A DNA stretch of 64,000 nt from Caulobacter segnis (lineage in GTDB: Bacteria; Pseudomonadota; Alphaproteobacteria; Caulobacterales; Caulobacteraceae): NCBI RefSeq assembly GCF_029543125.1, contig NZ_JARQWW010000002.1, positions 248,001-312,000 on the forward strand. Direction: 5' to 3'. The translations under genes and the position numbers were made by a program. Under the pieces are notes generated by a model, which did not search any database, was not told the DNA's origin, and saw only the letters and a list, made by a program, of their open reading frames with translations. Within the stretch, counting starts at the first letter, position 1; the number at the start of each line of letters is the position of its first letter. Positions 1 to 8,668 of the stretch are shown here, in pieces.

Positions 1-1
1 G

Positions 2-1414
2 TCGGCCGACCCGGAGTTCGGCGGCCAGGGCCTGCCCAAGGCGCTGGAGATCGCGGTCTTCGAAATGATCCAGGCCGCCAGCCTGGCCTTCGGCCTCTGC
101 CCCATGCTGACCCAGGGCGCCATCGAGGCGCTGCACGCCCACGGCACCGAGCGCCAGCAGCAGCTCTACCTGCCCAAGCTGGTCAGCGGCGAATGGACCG
201 GGACCATGAACCTGACCGAGCCGCAGGCCGGTTCAGACCTTGCCCAGGTCGCCACCCGCGCCGAGCCGGACGGCCAGGGCGGCTGGCTGCTGCACGGCCA
301 GAAGATCTTCATCACCTGGGGCGACCACGACGCCGCCGACAACATCGTGCATCTGGTCCTGGCCCGCACCCCGAACGCACCGGAAGGCGTGAAGGGCATC
401 AGCCTGTTTCTGGCGTCCAAGGTGCTGGTCGGCGACGACGGCGCCCTTGGCGGCCTCAACGACCTGCGCGCCGGCGGCATCGAGCACAAGCTGGGCATCC
501 ATGCCTCGCCCACCTGCGTCATGCTGTTCGAGGGCGCCAAGGCCGAACTGGTCGGCGAGGAAGGCCAGGGCCTGGCGCACATGTTCACGATGATGAACGC
601 CGCCCGCCTGCAGGTGGGGACCCAGGGCGTCGCCATCGCCGAGCGCGCCTATCAGCAGGCCCTCGCCTTCGCCCAGGAACGCCGCCAGGGCCGCAGCGCC
701 TGGACCGGCGAGGCCAAGGCCCCGATCTTCGATCACCCGGACGTGCGCCGCACCCTGATGCTGATCAAGGCCAAGACCGTCGCCGCGCGCGGCGTCTGCC
801 TGTCCACCGCCGTCGCCGCCGACCTGTCGCGCCTGGCCGACACGCCGGAAGCCCGCGACAAGGCCAAACGCCGCGAAGAGCTGCTGACCCCGATCGCCAA
901 GGGCTGGTCCACGGATATCGGCGTCTGGGCGGCCTCAGAAGCGCTGCAGATCCACGGCGGCATGGGCTTCATCGAGGAGACCGGCGCGGCCCAGCACTAT
1001 CGCGACGCCCGCATTCTGCCGATCTACGAAGGCACCAACGGCATCCAGGCCATGGACCTGGCCGGCCGCAAGCTGTCCATGGCTGGCGGCCTGGCGCTGG
1101 AGGAGCTGCTGGCGGAGATCGAGGCGACGGCCAAGACCGCCCAAGGCCCGATCGGTCCGCGTCTGACGGCTGCCGTCCAGGCCGCCCGCGAAGCCGCCGC
1201 CTGGCTGGCGGCGCGCAAGGGCACGCCCGACGCCCTGGCTGGAGCGACCGCATTCCTGCAATTGATGGGGGAGACCACCGGCGGCTGGATGCTGGCCAAG
1301 GGCGGCGACGCCGCGCTGGCCCGGCTCTATGCCGATCAGGTCCTGGCCGGCGCGCCCGGCCTGGTGGCGGCGATCACGCAGGGCGCCGACCCGCTGGAGG
1401 CGTGGACGGGCTGA
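2..1414 (+). CDS. Acyl-CoA dehydrogenase, 3' part (5' end outside window)
   Basis: The reading frame is open from base 2, so the start lies upstream and only the C-terminal ~470 residues are visible. It reads as a FAD-dependent acyl-CoA dehydrogenase that oxidises an acyl-CoA thioester to the enoyl-CoA. Visible marks are the substrate/FAD loop MNLTEPQAGSD, the FITWGDHD strand region, the QIHGGMGFIEE segment and the RILPIYEGTNGIQ motif, whose Glu is the expected catalytic base. The long insert and the extended C-terminal domain after IYEGTNGIQ fit the large ~590-residue subfamily that includes DmdC (3-methylmercaptopropionyl-CoA dehydrogenase) rather than the ~380-residue short-chain enzymes. 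The true substrate cannot be told from sequence. The next gene is convergent. Confidence 0.9.
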   Translation, partial: SADPEFGGQGLPKALEIAVFEMIQAASLAFGLCPMLTQGAIEALHAHGTERQQQLYLPKLVSGEWTGTMNLTEPQAGSDLAQVATRAEPDGQGGWLLHGQKIFITWGDHDAADNIVHLVLARTPNAPEGVKGISLFLASKVLVGDDGALGGLNDLRAGGIEHKLGIHASPTCVMLFEGAKAELVGEEGQGLAHMFTMMNAARLQVGTQGVAIAERAYQQALAFAQERRQGRSAWTGEAKAPIFDHPDVRRTLMLIKAKTVAARGVCLSTAVAADLSRLADTPEARDKAKRREELLTPIAKGWSTDIGVWAASEALQIHGGMGFIEETGAAQHYRDARILPIYEGTNGIQAMDLAGRKLSMAGGLALEELLAEIEATAKTAQGPIGPRLTAAVQAAREAAAWLAARKGTPDALAGATAFLQLMGETTGGWMLAKGGDAALARLYADQVLAGAPGLVAAITQGADPLEAWTG

Positions 1415-1438
1415 GCCCATCCACGCAACCCGTAGACC

Positions 1439-1921
1439 TTAGAGCTGGCCGAGCATGTAGTCGGCGGAAGAGACGCGGAATTCACCGCCCTCTTCCACGT
1501 TCAGCTGCTGCACCACGCCGTCCTTGACGATCATGGAGTAGCGCTGCGAACGCGGGCCCATGCCGAACTTCGAACCGTCGAAGTCCAGGCCGATGGTGCG
1601 GGTGAAGTCGCCATTGCCGTCGGCCAGCATCAGGATGTCCTCGCCGACCTCCTGATCCTTGGCCCAGGCCTTCATCACGAAGACGTCGTTGACCGAGACG
1701 CAGGCGATGGCGTCGACGCCCTTGGCCTTCAGGTCGGCGGCCTTCTCCTTGAAGCCCGGCAGATGCTTGGCCGAGCAGGTCGGCGTGAAGGCGCCGGGCA
1801 CGGCGAACAGGGCCACAGTCTTGCCCTTGAACACCTCGTCGCCGGTGATCGGCTTGGGGCCCTCGGGCGAGGTGGTCATGAAGGTGGCGGCGGGCAGGCT
1901 GTCGCCGACTTTGATGGTCAT
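1439..1921 (-). CDS. Peroxiredoxin, Prx5-like
   Basis: A 160-residue thiol peroxidase that reduces hydrogen peroxide or alkyl hydroperoxides in the cytoplasm. The peroxidatic site is plain: PGAFTPTCSAKHLPGF, i.e. the PxxxTxxC motif with the Prx5/AhpE-type CSxxHLPGF continuation. The C-terminal half carries GMGPRSQRYSMIVKDGVV, the Arg-bearing strand typical of this subfamily. The ATG at 1921 is chosen because it starts the canonical MTIKVGDSLP N terminus and gives the family's normal length; a longer reading to 1984 would add 21 unrelated residues. It is divergent from the yqgE-like gene with about 120 bases between them. Confidence 0.9.
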   Translation of the reverse strand: MTIKVGDSLPAATFMTTSPEGPKPITGDEVFKGKTVALFAVPGAFTPTCSAKHLPGFKEKAADLKAKGVDAIACVSVNDVFVMKAWAKDQEVGEDILMLADGNGDFTRTIGLDFDGSKFGMGPRSQRYSMIVKDGVVQQLNVEEGGEFRVSSADYMLGQL

Positions 1922-2040
1922 GGCCGATCTCCGGTTTGGATAGGTTGGAAGCTGAGCACATAGAGACGCTGCATCGCGACGCAAGCTGCATCTGACCGTC
2001 CGGGCTTGAAACCGCCGCTTTCAGTTCCGATCCTCTCCCT

Positions 2041-2610
2041 ATGGCTGAAAGCGAATTTCTCACGGGGCGGCTGCTGGTCGCCATGCCTGGCATTGATGAT
2101 CCGCGTTTCGAGCGCGCCGTGGTGTTCGTCTGCTCGCACGACGAGGACGCCGCCATGGGCTTGGCGGTGAACCGGCCGGTGGACGGCCTGATGGTCAGTG
2201 ATCTGCTGGAGAAGCTGGGTGTGCCCAAGGCGGAAGACGGCCCCGCCGATCTGGTGCTGATGGGCGGTCCCGTGCAGCGCGAGCGCGGCTTTGTCCTGCA
2301 CACCGCCGACTATGAAGCCGAGGGCGCCAGCGTGGCCATCACCGACGACCTCAGCCTGACCGCCACGCGCGCGGTGCTGGAGGCCATGACCGACTACCGC
2401 ACCAAGCCCCGCCGTTCGATGATGGCTCTGGGCTACGCCGGCTGGGACGGCGGTCAGCTGGAGCAGGAGCTGCGCGAGAACGTGTGGCTGATCTGCGATC
2501 CGGACGAGCAGCTGCTGTTCGGCTCCGACCACGAACACAAGTGGTCGCAGGCCCTGGCGAAACTTGGGATCAGCGCCGATCAGCTATCCGGTCAGGCAGG
2601 CCGCGCCTAG
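2041..2610 (+). CDS. YqgE/AlgH family protein (UPF0301)
   Basis: A 189-residue cytosolic protein of the YqgE/AlgH family. Signature stretches are LTGRLLVAMPGIDDPRFERAVVFVCSHDEDAAMGLAVNRP near the N terminus, LVLMGGPVQRERGFVLH in the middle and ALGYAGWDGGQLEQELRENVWL in the C-terminal half. The biochemical role of the family is unknown. Its 3' end overlaps the convergent PdeA-like gene by four bases. The same pair of neighbours (a UPF0301 protein next to the GEDEF-EAL protein) is what I recall for C. crescentus CC_3395/CC_3396, which supports orthology of both. Confidence 0.92.
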   Translation: MAESEFLTGRLLVAMPGIDDPRFERAVVFVCSHDEDAAMGLAVNRPVDGLMVSDLLEKLGVPKAEDGPADLVLMGGPVQRERGFVLHTADYEAEGASVAITDDLSLTATRAVLEAMTDYRTKPRRSMMALGYAGWDGGQLEQELRENVWLICDPDEQLLFGSDHEHKWSQALAKLGISADQLSGQAGRA

Positions 2611-4277
2611 GCCCAGGCGCGCAACGGCGCGACGCCGTCCAGATAGGCCTCGTTGAGATAGACCTCGGCTTCCGTCGGCGCCAAAGCCGGCGCGTAGCCG
2701 AAGCCCTGACCGTAATCGCAGCCGAGCTCCAGAAGCTTTGCGGCCATGGCGGCGTTCTCCACGCCCTCGCCCACCACTTCCAGGTTCAGGTCGCGTCCGA
2801 GCTGGACGATTGAGCGGACGATCTTCGCCGAACCTTCATTGCCGGCCATGGTCCGCACGAAATAACGGTCGATCTTCAGCGTATCGACGGGCAGCTGCGA
2901 CAGGTACGACAAGGACGAGAAGCCGGTGCCGAAGTCGTCCAGGGCCAGGCCCACGCCCGTGTCGCGAAGGGCGTTCAGGACCGAGGCGGCGCGCTTGGGA
3001 TCGCGCATCACTTCACTCTCGGTGATCTCCAGCTTCAGCGCCTGGGCGGGCAGGTCGTTTTCCTTGATGACCGAGGCGACTTCGGCGATCAGGCTGGCGC
3101 GGTCGATCTCGCCGGTGGAGAGGTTGACGCTGACCGTCATGCCCTCGACCTGCCGGTGCGTCCTGCGCCAGGCGGAAAGCTGGGCGGCGGCGGAGCGCAC
3201 CATGTGGGCGCCCAGTTCGCTCATCAGCCCCATCTCCTCGACCAGCGGCAGGAAGTCGTCCGGCGGCAGGAAACCGCGACGGGGATGCCGCCAGCGGGCC
3301 AGGGCCTCGAACCCAGCCAAAGCGCCGTCGGACAGACGCACCACGGGCTGGAAGAATGGGATGATCTCGCCACGGCCCAGCGCGCCGCGAAGGTCTCCTT
3401 CGAGCGCCAATCTGGAGAGGCCGTCGGACTCCATGGCCCGGCCATAGGCCGCCGCCCCGCCCCGGCCGCCCACGCGGGCCGCCTCGACCGCCAGCTCGGC
3501 TCGGCGCAGCAGCTCGGTGGCCTCGGGCGCGTATTCGCCCCCCTCCGCCGACACGGCGCCCAGGGACAGGGTCGGGAAGATGTCGAAGCCCACCACGCGC
3601 AGGGGCTGCTCCACCGCCTGACGCAGCATCTCGGCGGGTTCGCGGCCGCTGACGGCCTCGATCAGGACGGCGAACTCATCCTCGCCGATCCGGCCGATCA
3701 CCGCGTCGGCGGGAAAGGCGGCAGCAAGACGCGAGCCCAGAGCCGCGAGCACCAGATCGGCGCGCTCATGTCCCAGGGCCTCGTTCAGGCGGCGCAGGCG
3801 GTCGAGGTCGGCGACCACCATTTCGTACTCGCCCGGCGACTGCAGACGATCCCGCGCCCGGGCGATGAAGCTGGAGCGATCCAGCAGACCGGTCAGGTGA
3901 TCATGCTGGGAAGCGGTGTATTTCGTTTCCGGAGCAACCACGCCGGCGGCGCGGACGCCCTCCTCAAGCCAGACGCCGCGCCAGAGACAGCTTTCGGCGC
4001 CGCGCATGCGGACGCGGGCGATGACCTCGGTCCCAGGCGCCTGGGTGCGCAGCATGCGCTCCACCTGGGCGCGGTCCTGCGGAATGGCGAGGGCGAGAAT
4101 GGCGGCGGAGGCGCACTCGGGCGCCAGCGGGCCAAGGCCCAGGGCGCGCGCGGGTCCGTTGACGCGGAGGCGGTCGGCTTCGGGCTCCCAGACCCACAGC
4201 GCCACATCAGCGGCGCCCAGGGCCTCCAGCATGGCCGGGGCCTCCCAGCCCCGTTTCAGGTTTTGCTTCAGCGCCAT
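2607..4277 (-). CDS. pdeA: GGDEF(GEDEF)-EAL cyclic-di-GMP phosphodiesterase, PdeA-like
   Basis: A 556-residue soluble protein with no membrane segment. Residues ~1-115 form a PAS-like N-terminal region, ~122-285 a GGDEF domain and ~290-545 an EAL domain. The GGDEF active-site motif reads GEDEF (residues 198-202), so cyclase activity is unlikely. The EAL domain keeps FEALARW (EAL at 324-326), SVNLS, LEITESE, the DDFGTG loop and LKIDRYFV, so c-di-GMP hydrolysis to pGpG is expected. In C. crescentus CC3396 the same GEDEF variant is known to bind GTP and activate the EAL domain. PdeA of C. crescentus acts at the swarmer pole during the cell cycle. Orthology is inferred from the motif, domain order and the YqgE neighbour. 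Confidence 0.88.
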   Translation of the reverse strand: MALKQNLKRGWEAPAMLEALGAADVALWVWEPEADRLRVNGPARALGLGPLAPECASAAILALAIPQDRAQVERMLRTQAPGTEVIARVRMRGAESCLWRGVWLEEGVRAAGVVAPETKYTASQHDHLTGLLDRSSFIARARDRLQSPGEYEMVVADLDRLRRLNEALGHERADLVLAALGSRLAAAFPADAVIGRIGEDEFAVLIEAVSGREPAEMLRQAVEQPLRVVGFDIFPTLSLGAVSAEGGEYAPEATELLRRAELAVEAARVGGRGGAAAYGRAMESDGLSRLALEGDLRGALGRGEIIPFFQPVVRLSDGALAGFEALARWRHPRRGFLPPDDFLPLVEEMGLMSELGAHMVRSAAAQLSAWRRTHRQVEGMTVSVNLSTGEIDRASLIAEVASVIKENDLPAQALKLEITESEVMRDPKRAASVLNALRDTGVGLALDDFGTGFSSLSYLSQLPVDTLKIDRYFVRTMAGNEGSAKIVRSIVQLGRDLNLEVVGEGVENAAMAAKLLELGCDYGQGFGYAPALAPTEAEVYLNEAYLDGVAPLRAWA

Positions 4278-4301
4278 GCACAGCCCCGCCGAAAACCCGT
4301 T

Positions 4302-4910
4302 CTAGGTTCCGGCAATGTACGGGCTTTCCGACGCACGCGCGCGTGAGACCAGCCCGAACAACCTATGGTCTCGCCATTCGCCGTTAATTTTCAGATAAGC
4401 GCGGGCGTAGCCTTCCTCGGAAAACCCGGCCTTCAGCAGCAGGCCGCGCGACGGCGCGTTGTCGGGTAGGCACTGGGCCTCCAGCCTGGAAAGGCGGAAC
4501 GGCCCGAACGCGAAGGCGCTGACCGCCCGCACGGCGGCCAGGCCATAGCCCCGGCGGGCGAAGGGTTCGCCGATCCAGTAGCCGAGGGAGGCGGTGTCGG
4601 CCACGCCCCGGCGGATGTTGTGCATGCGGATCAGGCCGACCAGACGGTTCTCGCGCGTCTCGCGGATCGCCAAGGCCACGCCCAGCCCCTCGGCCAGTTC
4701 GCGGTCGTAGGCCTCGATGCGGCGGCGAAAGGCGGCGCGGGTCAGGTCATCCTCGGGCCAGGTCGGCTCCCAGGGCTGAAGGAAGGCGCGGGACGCCTCA
4801 CGCACTCTGGCCCATTCCGCATGGTCCGACAGGCGCGGGGTGCGCAGGGTGACGCCCTCCCCCTGCAGCACGATCTCATTCTTCGGAGAAAGCCAGTCGA
4901 GCATGCCCAT
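4302..4910 (-). CDS. GNAT N-acetyltransferase, RimJ/RimL type
   Basis: A 202-residue acetyl-CoA-dependent acetyltransferase. The GNAT fold is visible as LRTPRLSDHAEWARVRE at the N terminus, LVGLIRMHNIRRGVADTASLGYWIGEPFARRGYGLAAVRAV (the Q/RxxGxG/A-type acetyl-CoA loop is ARRGYG) and LEAQCLPDNAPSRGLLLKAGFSEEGYAR near the C terminus. This layout matches RimJ-like enzymes that acetylate ribosomal protein N termini, although the family is also used for other amines. Two in-frame ATG codons, at 4910 and 4904, are both possible starts. It lies 24 bases upstream of the PdeA-like gene and may share its transcript. Confidence 0.85.
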   Translation of the reverse strand: MGMLDWLSPKNEIVLQGEGVTLRTPRLSDHAEWARVREASRAFLQPWEPTWPEDDLTRAAFRRRIEAYDRELAEGLGVALAIRETRENRLVGLIRMHNIRRGVADTASLGYWIGEPFARRGYGLAAVRAVSAFAFGPFRLSRLEAQCLPDNAPSRGLLLKAGFSEEGYARAYLKINGEWRDHRLFGLVSRARASESPYIAGT

Positions 4911-4934
4911 GGACGCGACCCTAGCTTGCTTCGA

Positions 4935-6203
4935 TCAGGCGAACAGCCCGGCCTCGAAGGCGCGGCCGGCCTTCATGGCCCCCTTTGCGCCCAACACGGC
5001 GGTGGCGCACTTTCCAGAGCCTAGCAGACGGGCGCCGACCCGCGCGATGTCGCCGGCCTCCACCGCGTCGATGGCGGCGCCGATCTCCGACGCGCTCAGG
5101 GTCTTGCCGAACAGTAGGGTCTGGCCCGCCGCCTGCTCGGCGCGGGACAGGGGCTGCTCGCGGCCCATGAACATGGACGCCTTCAACTGCGCCTTCGCCC
5201 GCGACAGTTCGATGGGTTCGATCCGTTGCGCCAGATCGGCGATCTGGCCGGCCGTGACCTTGGCCGCCTCCGCCGCGTCCTTGGCGGCGCAGCCGGCATA
5301 GACCCCCAGCACGCCAACATCCGAATAGGTGTCGGCATAGGCGTCGATGGCGTAGGCGAGGCCCCGGTTCTCGCGAACCTCCTGGAACAGGCGGGAGGAC
5401 ATACCGCCGCCCAGCACCTCGGCGAACAGGCGCAGCACGAAATAGTCCGGGTCCCGTGCGCCGAAAGCCGGCAGCAGCAGCACCAGATGCGCCTGCTCCA
5501 GCCGCTTGGGGTTCTCGATATGGCCGCCCTCGAAGGTCGGTGTGGCGGTCACCGGGGCGCCCGCCGTGTTCGGCATGCCGCCAAACTCGCGTTCGGCCAG
5601 GTTCAACAGTTCGGCTTCGTCCGCCGCGCCGGCGGCGCTGACCACCAGGGCGTCAGCGGCGTAGAGCGCGGCGCGCCATTCGCTCACGGCCGATGGCGTG
5701 GCCGGCGCCAGCGAGGCGTCCGTGCCCAGGATCGGCCGGCCAAGGCCAGTGTCGCCCCAGGCCGCGCCCTGCACCAGATCGAAGACCAGATCGTCGGGCG
5801 TGTCCGCCGCCTCGGCGATCTCCTGGCCGATGACCTGCTTTTCCTTCTCGAGATCCTCGGCGTCGAGGGTCGGGCGCAGCAGCAGGTCGGCCACCACCGC
5901 CATGCCCAGATCCATCCCGCCCTTCAGGGCGCGGACCTGGAAGCTGGTGCGTTCATAGCCGGTGGCGGCGTTCAGATTGCCGCCCTCGTTCTCGATGACT
6001 TCGACGATGTCGCGGGCAGAGCGGGCGCCCGCGCCCTTGAACACCATGTGCTCCAGCAGGTGCGACCAGCCGGAGCGGGCCTTGTCCTCGAACCGAGCGC
6101 CCCGGCCGGCGACGACCGACAGGGCGACCGTCTCCAGGCCCGGCATGCGGTCGCAGACGACCCGCACCCCGTTGGGCAGGGTGTGGACTTTCGGCGTCGT
6201 CAC
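4935..6203 (-). CDS. M16 family zinc metallopeptidase (processing-peptidase-like)
   Basis: A 422-residue protein related to mitochondrial processing peptidase beta and bacterial PqqL/YmxG. The inverted zinc motif HxxEH is visible as HLLEHMVFKG around residue 48, followed by NAATGYERTSF and the conserved downstream Glu region. The C-terminal half has the substrate-binding LAEVLGGGMSSRLFQEVRENRGLAYAI motif. No signal peptide is apparent, so it is probably cytoplasmic. It starts with GTG at 6203, overlapping the thrC stop by four bases (GTGA), which implies translational coupling with thrC. Confidence 0.92.
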   Translation of the reverse strand: MTTPKVHTLPNGVRVVCDRMPGLETVALSVVAGRGARFEDKARSGWSHLLEHMVFKGAGARSARDIVEVIENEGGNLNAATGYERTSFQVRALKGGMDLGMAVVADLLLRPTLDAEDLEKEKQVIGQEIAEAADTPDDLVFDLVQGAAWGDTGLGRPILGTDASLAPATPSAVSEWRAALYAADALVVSAAGAADEAELLNLAEREFGGMPNTAGAPVTATPTFEGGHIENPKRLEQAHLVLLLPAFGARDPDYFVLRLFAEVLGGGMSSRLFQEVRENRGLAYAIDAYADTYSDVGVLGVYAGCAAKDAAEAAKVTAGQIADLAQRIEPIELSRAKAQLKASMFMGREQPLSRAEQAAGQTLLFGKTLSASEIGAAIDAVEAGDIARVGARLLGSGKCATAVLGAKGAMKAGRAFEAGLFA

Positions 6204-7603
6204 TCGGCTCTCGCGAAGGCGCGCACGCGGGCCTTCACCGCTTCGGCGTCGGCGGCCACGCTCTCAAAGCGCTCCGGACGCTGGAACAGGTCGCCGGCTC
6301 CGCGCGGGGCCGGCGCATCTAGGCCGCAGGCCGCAAGGACGGCTTCCGGGAACTTGGCCGGATGAGCGGTGGACAGAACCACCAGCGGCGCATCGACCCC
6401 GCCCGCCGCCAGGGCGGCCTGCGCGGCGGTGACGCCGACCGCCGTGTGCGGATCGATCATCTCGCCCGTCTCGTTCAGGGTCGAAACCATGGTGCGGGCG
6501 GTCTCCGCCTCGCTCACCGCGCGGCCGCGGAAGATCTCGCGGATGGCGGCCAGGGCCGACGGCGGAATGTCCAGGGCGCCGGCTCCGGCGAAGGCGCGGA
6601 ACGCACGGCCGGTCTCGACGCCGTCACGGCCGACGGCTTCGAAATACAGACGCTCGAAATTGGACGAGACCTGGATGTCCATGGCCGGAGACGAGGTGGC
6701 GGCCACTTGGCCACGCTCGTACTTCCCGTCCTCGATCGCGCGGGCGACGATGTCGTTGGCGTTGGTGGCGGCCGTCAGGCTGCGGATCGGCAGACCCAGC
6801 TTGCTGGCCACATAGCCGGCATAGGCGTCGCCGAAGTTGCCGGTCGGGATGGCGAAGGCCACCTCACGCAGCGGCGCGCCCAGGGCGACGGCGGCGGTGA
6901 AGTAATAGACGCTCTGCGCCGCGACCCGGGCCCAGTTGATCGAATTGACCGCCGACAAGTCCACGGCTTGCGCGAACTGGCCGTCGGCGAACATCCCCTT
7001 CAGGATCGCCTGGCAGTCATCGAAGGTGCCGCCCACGGACAGGCACTGGACATTGGCGTCCTCGACCGTGGTCATGAACCGGCGCTGGACCTCGCTGATC
7101 CGGCCGTCCGGGAACATGGCGACGATCTTCACATTGGTCCGGCCGCGGAAGGCCTCGACCGCCGCGCCGCCGGTGTCGCCGGAGGTGGCGCAGACGATGG
7201 TCAGGTTGCGGTTGCGGGTCGACAGGATGTGATCGTACAGCCGCCCCAGCAGCTGCATCGCCACGTCCTTGAACGCCAGGGTCGGGCCGTGGAACAGCTC
7301 CAGCAGGAAAAGGCCGGGCGCGAGCTGCTTCAGCGGCGTGGTCGCCGGGTGGGCGAAGCTGGCGTAGGCCTCCTGGCAGATGGCGGCCAGATCCTCACGG
7401 GCGATCTCATCGCCGGCGAAGCGGGCCAGCACCTCGGTGGCGACCTCGTGATAGGGCTTGCCGGCGAAGGCGGCGATCTCGTCGGCGGTGAAGCTGGGCC
7501 ACGTTTCGGGAACATAAAGACCGCCGTCGGGCGCGAGGCCGGACAGAACCGCATCCAGGAAACCGATCGCGGGGGCCTCCCCCCGGGTGGAGATGTACTT
7601 CAT
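6200..7603 (-). CDS. thrC: Threonine synthase
   Basis: A 467-residue PLP enzyme that converts O-phosphohomoserine to threonine, the last step of threonine biosynthesis. The start MKYISTRG is the usual threonine synthase N terminus and lies in a TGATG overlap with the SURF1 stop. The PLP lysine lies in HGPTLAFKDVAMQLLG, and the phosphate-binding region is CATSGDTGGAAVEAFRG, followed by MFPDGRISEVQRRFM. The length fits the long (fungal/proteobacterial) type. An apparent upstream extension of the same frame to 8191 runs antisense-like inside SURF1 and is not coding. It overlaps the M16 peptidase downstream. Confidence 0.96.
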   Translation of the reverse strand: MKYISTRGEAPAIGFLDAVLSGLAPDGGLYVPETWPSFTADEIAAFAGKPYHEVATEVLARFAGDEIAREDLAAICQEAYASFAHPATTPLKQLAPGLFLLELFHGPTLAFKDVAMQLLGRLYDHILSTRNRNLTIVCATSGDTGGAAVEAFRGRTNVKIVAMFPDGRISEVQRRFMTTVEDANVQCLSVGGTFDDCQAILKGMFADGQFAQAVDLSAVNSINWARVAAQSVYYFTAAVALGAPLREVAFAIPTGNFGDAYAGYVASKLGLPIRSLTAATNANDIVARAIEDGKYERGQVAATSSPAMDIQVSSNFERLYFEAVGRDGVETGRAFRAFAGAGALDIPPSALAAIREIFRGRAVSEAETARTMVSTLNETGEMIDPHTAVGVTAAQAALAAGGVDAPLVVLSTAHPAKFPEAVLAACGLDAPAPRGAGDLFQRPERFESVAADAEAVKARVRAFARAE

Positions 7604-8298
7604 CAGTCTCTTCGCCTGCGCCAGAGCATGGCGGCATAGACGCAGGCCAGGGTCGCGGCAAGGCCGAACCAGGTCAGGGCGTACTCCAGGTGACGGTTGG
7701 AGATCTCCGCCGGCAGGGGCGCGGGCTCCAGCGCCGCCCATTCCGGATTGGTGGAGGTCTCGGCCATCAGGAACAGCGGAGCAGGGTTCGACACGTTCAA
7801 GCCGGCGCCGATGGCGGCGGCGTCGCGGGCGAAGAACTGGCCCTTCTGCGGCTGATCCGGCGGGGTGACGAAGCTGCGGGCGTCCCCGGCCCGCAGCACG
7901 CCGATGACCGCGACCGGCGTGCGGTCGGCGGCGTCCACCGGCGGACGCGCGGAGATGGTGTCGGCCACGAAGCCGCGGTCGATCAGAACCGTGCCTTGCG
8001 GCGTGGGACAGGCGGAGATGATCCGCTCCCCCGCCTTGCCGTCGCGGATTGCGTAGAGCTGGACGAAGGGCGCCTTGGCCAGGCCCGGGCACGTCAGGGT
8101 GACCCGGGTGAACTCCGCCGACTTCGGGGTCCACGGCGTGGCGGCCGCCCCCTGCAGGGCGGCGATGCGGGTCAGCAGGTCCTGCTTCCACGCCAGCCGC
8201 TGCATCTGCCAGGCCCCGAGGCCGCAGAGGATCGCCAGGCTGATCGCCGTGGCGACGGTCAGGCCGATGGGGAACCGGCGGTCGGATTGAACGGTCAT
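7603..8298 (-). CDS. SURF1 family cytochrome oxidase assembly protein
   Basis: A 231-residue inner-membrane protein with one transmembrane helix at each end (LTVATAISLAILCGLGAWQMQRLAWK at residues ~13-38 and YALTWFGLAATLACVYAAMLWRR at the C terminus) and a soluble periplasmic domain between them. The N-terminal GAWQMQRLAWKQ motif and the C-terminal NRHLEYALTWFGLA motif define SURF1, which helps insert haem a into subunit I of aa3 oxidase. It is part of the oxidase run: four bases after the DUF983 gene and overlapping thrC by one base. Confidence 0.93.
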   Translation of the reverse strand: MTVQSDRRFPIGLTVATAISLAILCGLGAWQMQRLAWKQDLLTRIAALQGAAATPWTPKSAEFTRVTLTCPGLAKAPFVQLYAIRDGKAGERIISACPTPQGTVLIDRGFVADTISARPPVDAADRTPVAVIGVLRAGDARSFVTPPDQPQKGQFFARDAAAIGAGLNVSNPAPLFLMAETSTNPEWAALEPAPLPAEISNRHLEYALTWFGLAATLACVYAAMLWRRRRD

Positions 8299-8302
8299 GG
8301 GA

Positions 8303-8668
8303 TCAGACGTCGCGGCGTCCGGCTTCGGACGCGCGGTTGGCCACCTGGGCGGCGACCATCAGCCCCTTCATCGGGCGCAGCAGGCCGACCGACACGAAGG
8401 TGATCAGCGGAAGCCAGAGGACGAGGTGCACCCAGATCGGCGGATGGAGCGTGAACTCCACGAACAGGGCCGCGAAGCAGACCAGGAAGCCGGCGATGAG
8501 GATGATGAAGACCGCGGGGCCATCGCCGCTGTCGGCCTTGGAGAGATCGTAGCCGCAAGCCTCGCAGGCTGGGCTGATGCGAAGGAAGCCCTCGAAGAGC
8601 ATTCCTTCGCCGCAGTTCGGGCAGCGGCCGGCGAGCCCTGACAGGTAGGGGTTCGCCGGCCCAGCCAT
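8303..8668 (-). CDS. DUF983 family membrane protein with zinc knuckle
   Basis: A 121-residue protein with an N-terminal four-cysteine knuckle (CPNCGEG and CEACGYD, residues ~16-40) followed by two transmembrane segments, roughly residues 52-72 and 76-97. This is the DUF983 pattern, a small protein that recurrently sits beside cytochrome oxidase genes in alphaproteobacteria. Its molecular role is not established; the neighbours suggest oxidase biogenesis. It begins directly after the ctaE stop with no gap. Confidence 0.88.
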   Translation of the reverse strand: MAGPANPYLSGLAGRCPNCGEGMLFEGFLRISPACEACGYDLSKADSGDGPAVFIILIAGFLVCFAALFVEFTLHPPIWVHLVLWLPLITFVSVGLLRPMKGLMVAAQVANRASEAGRRDV

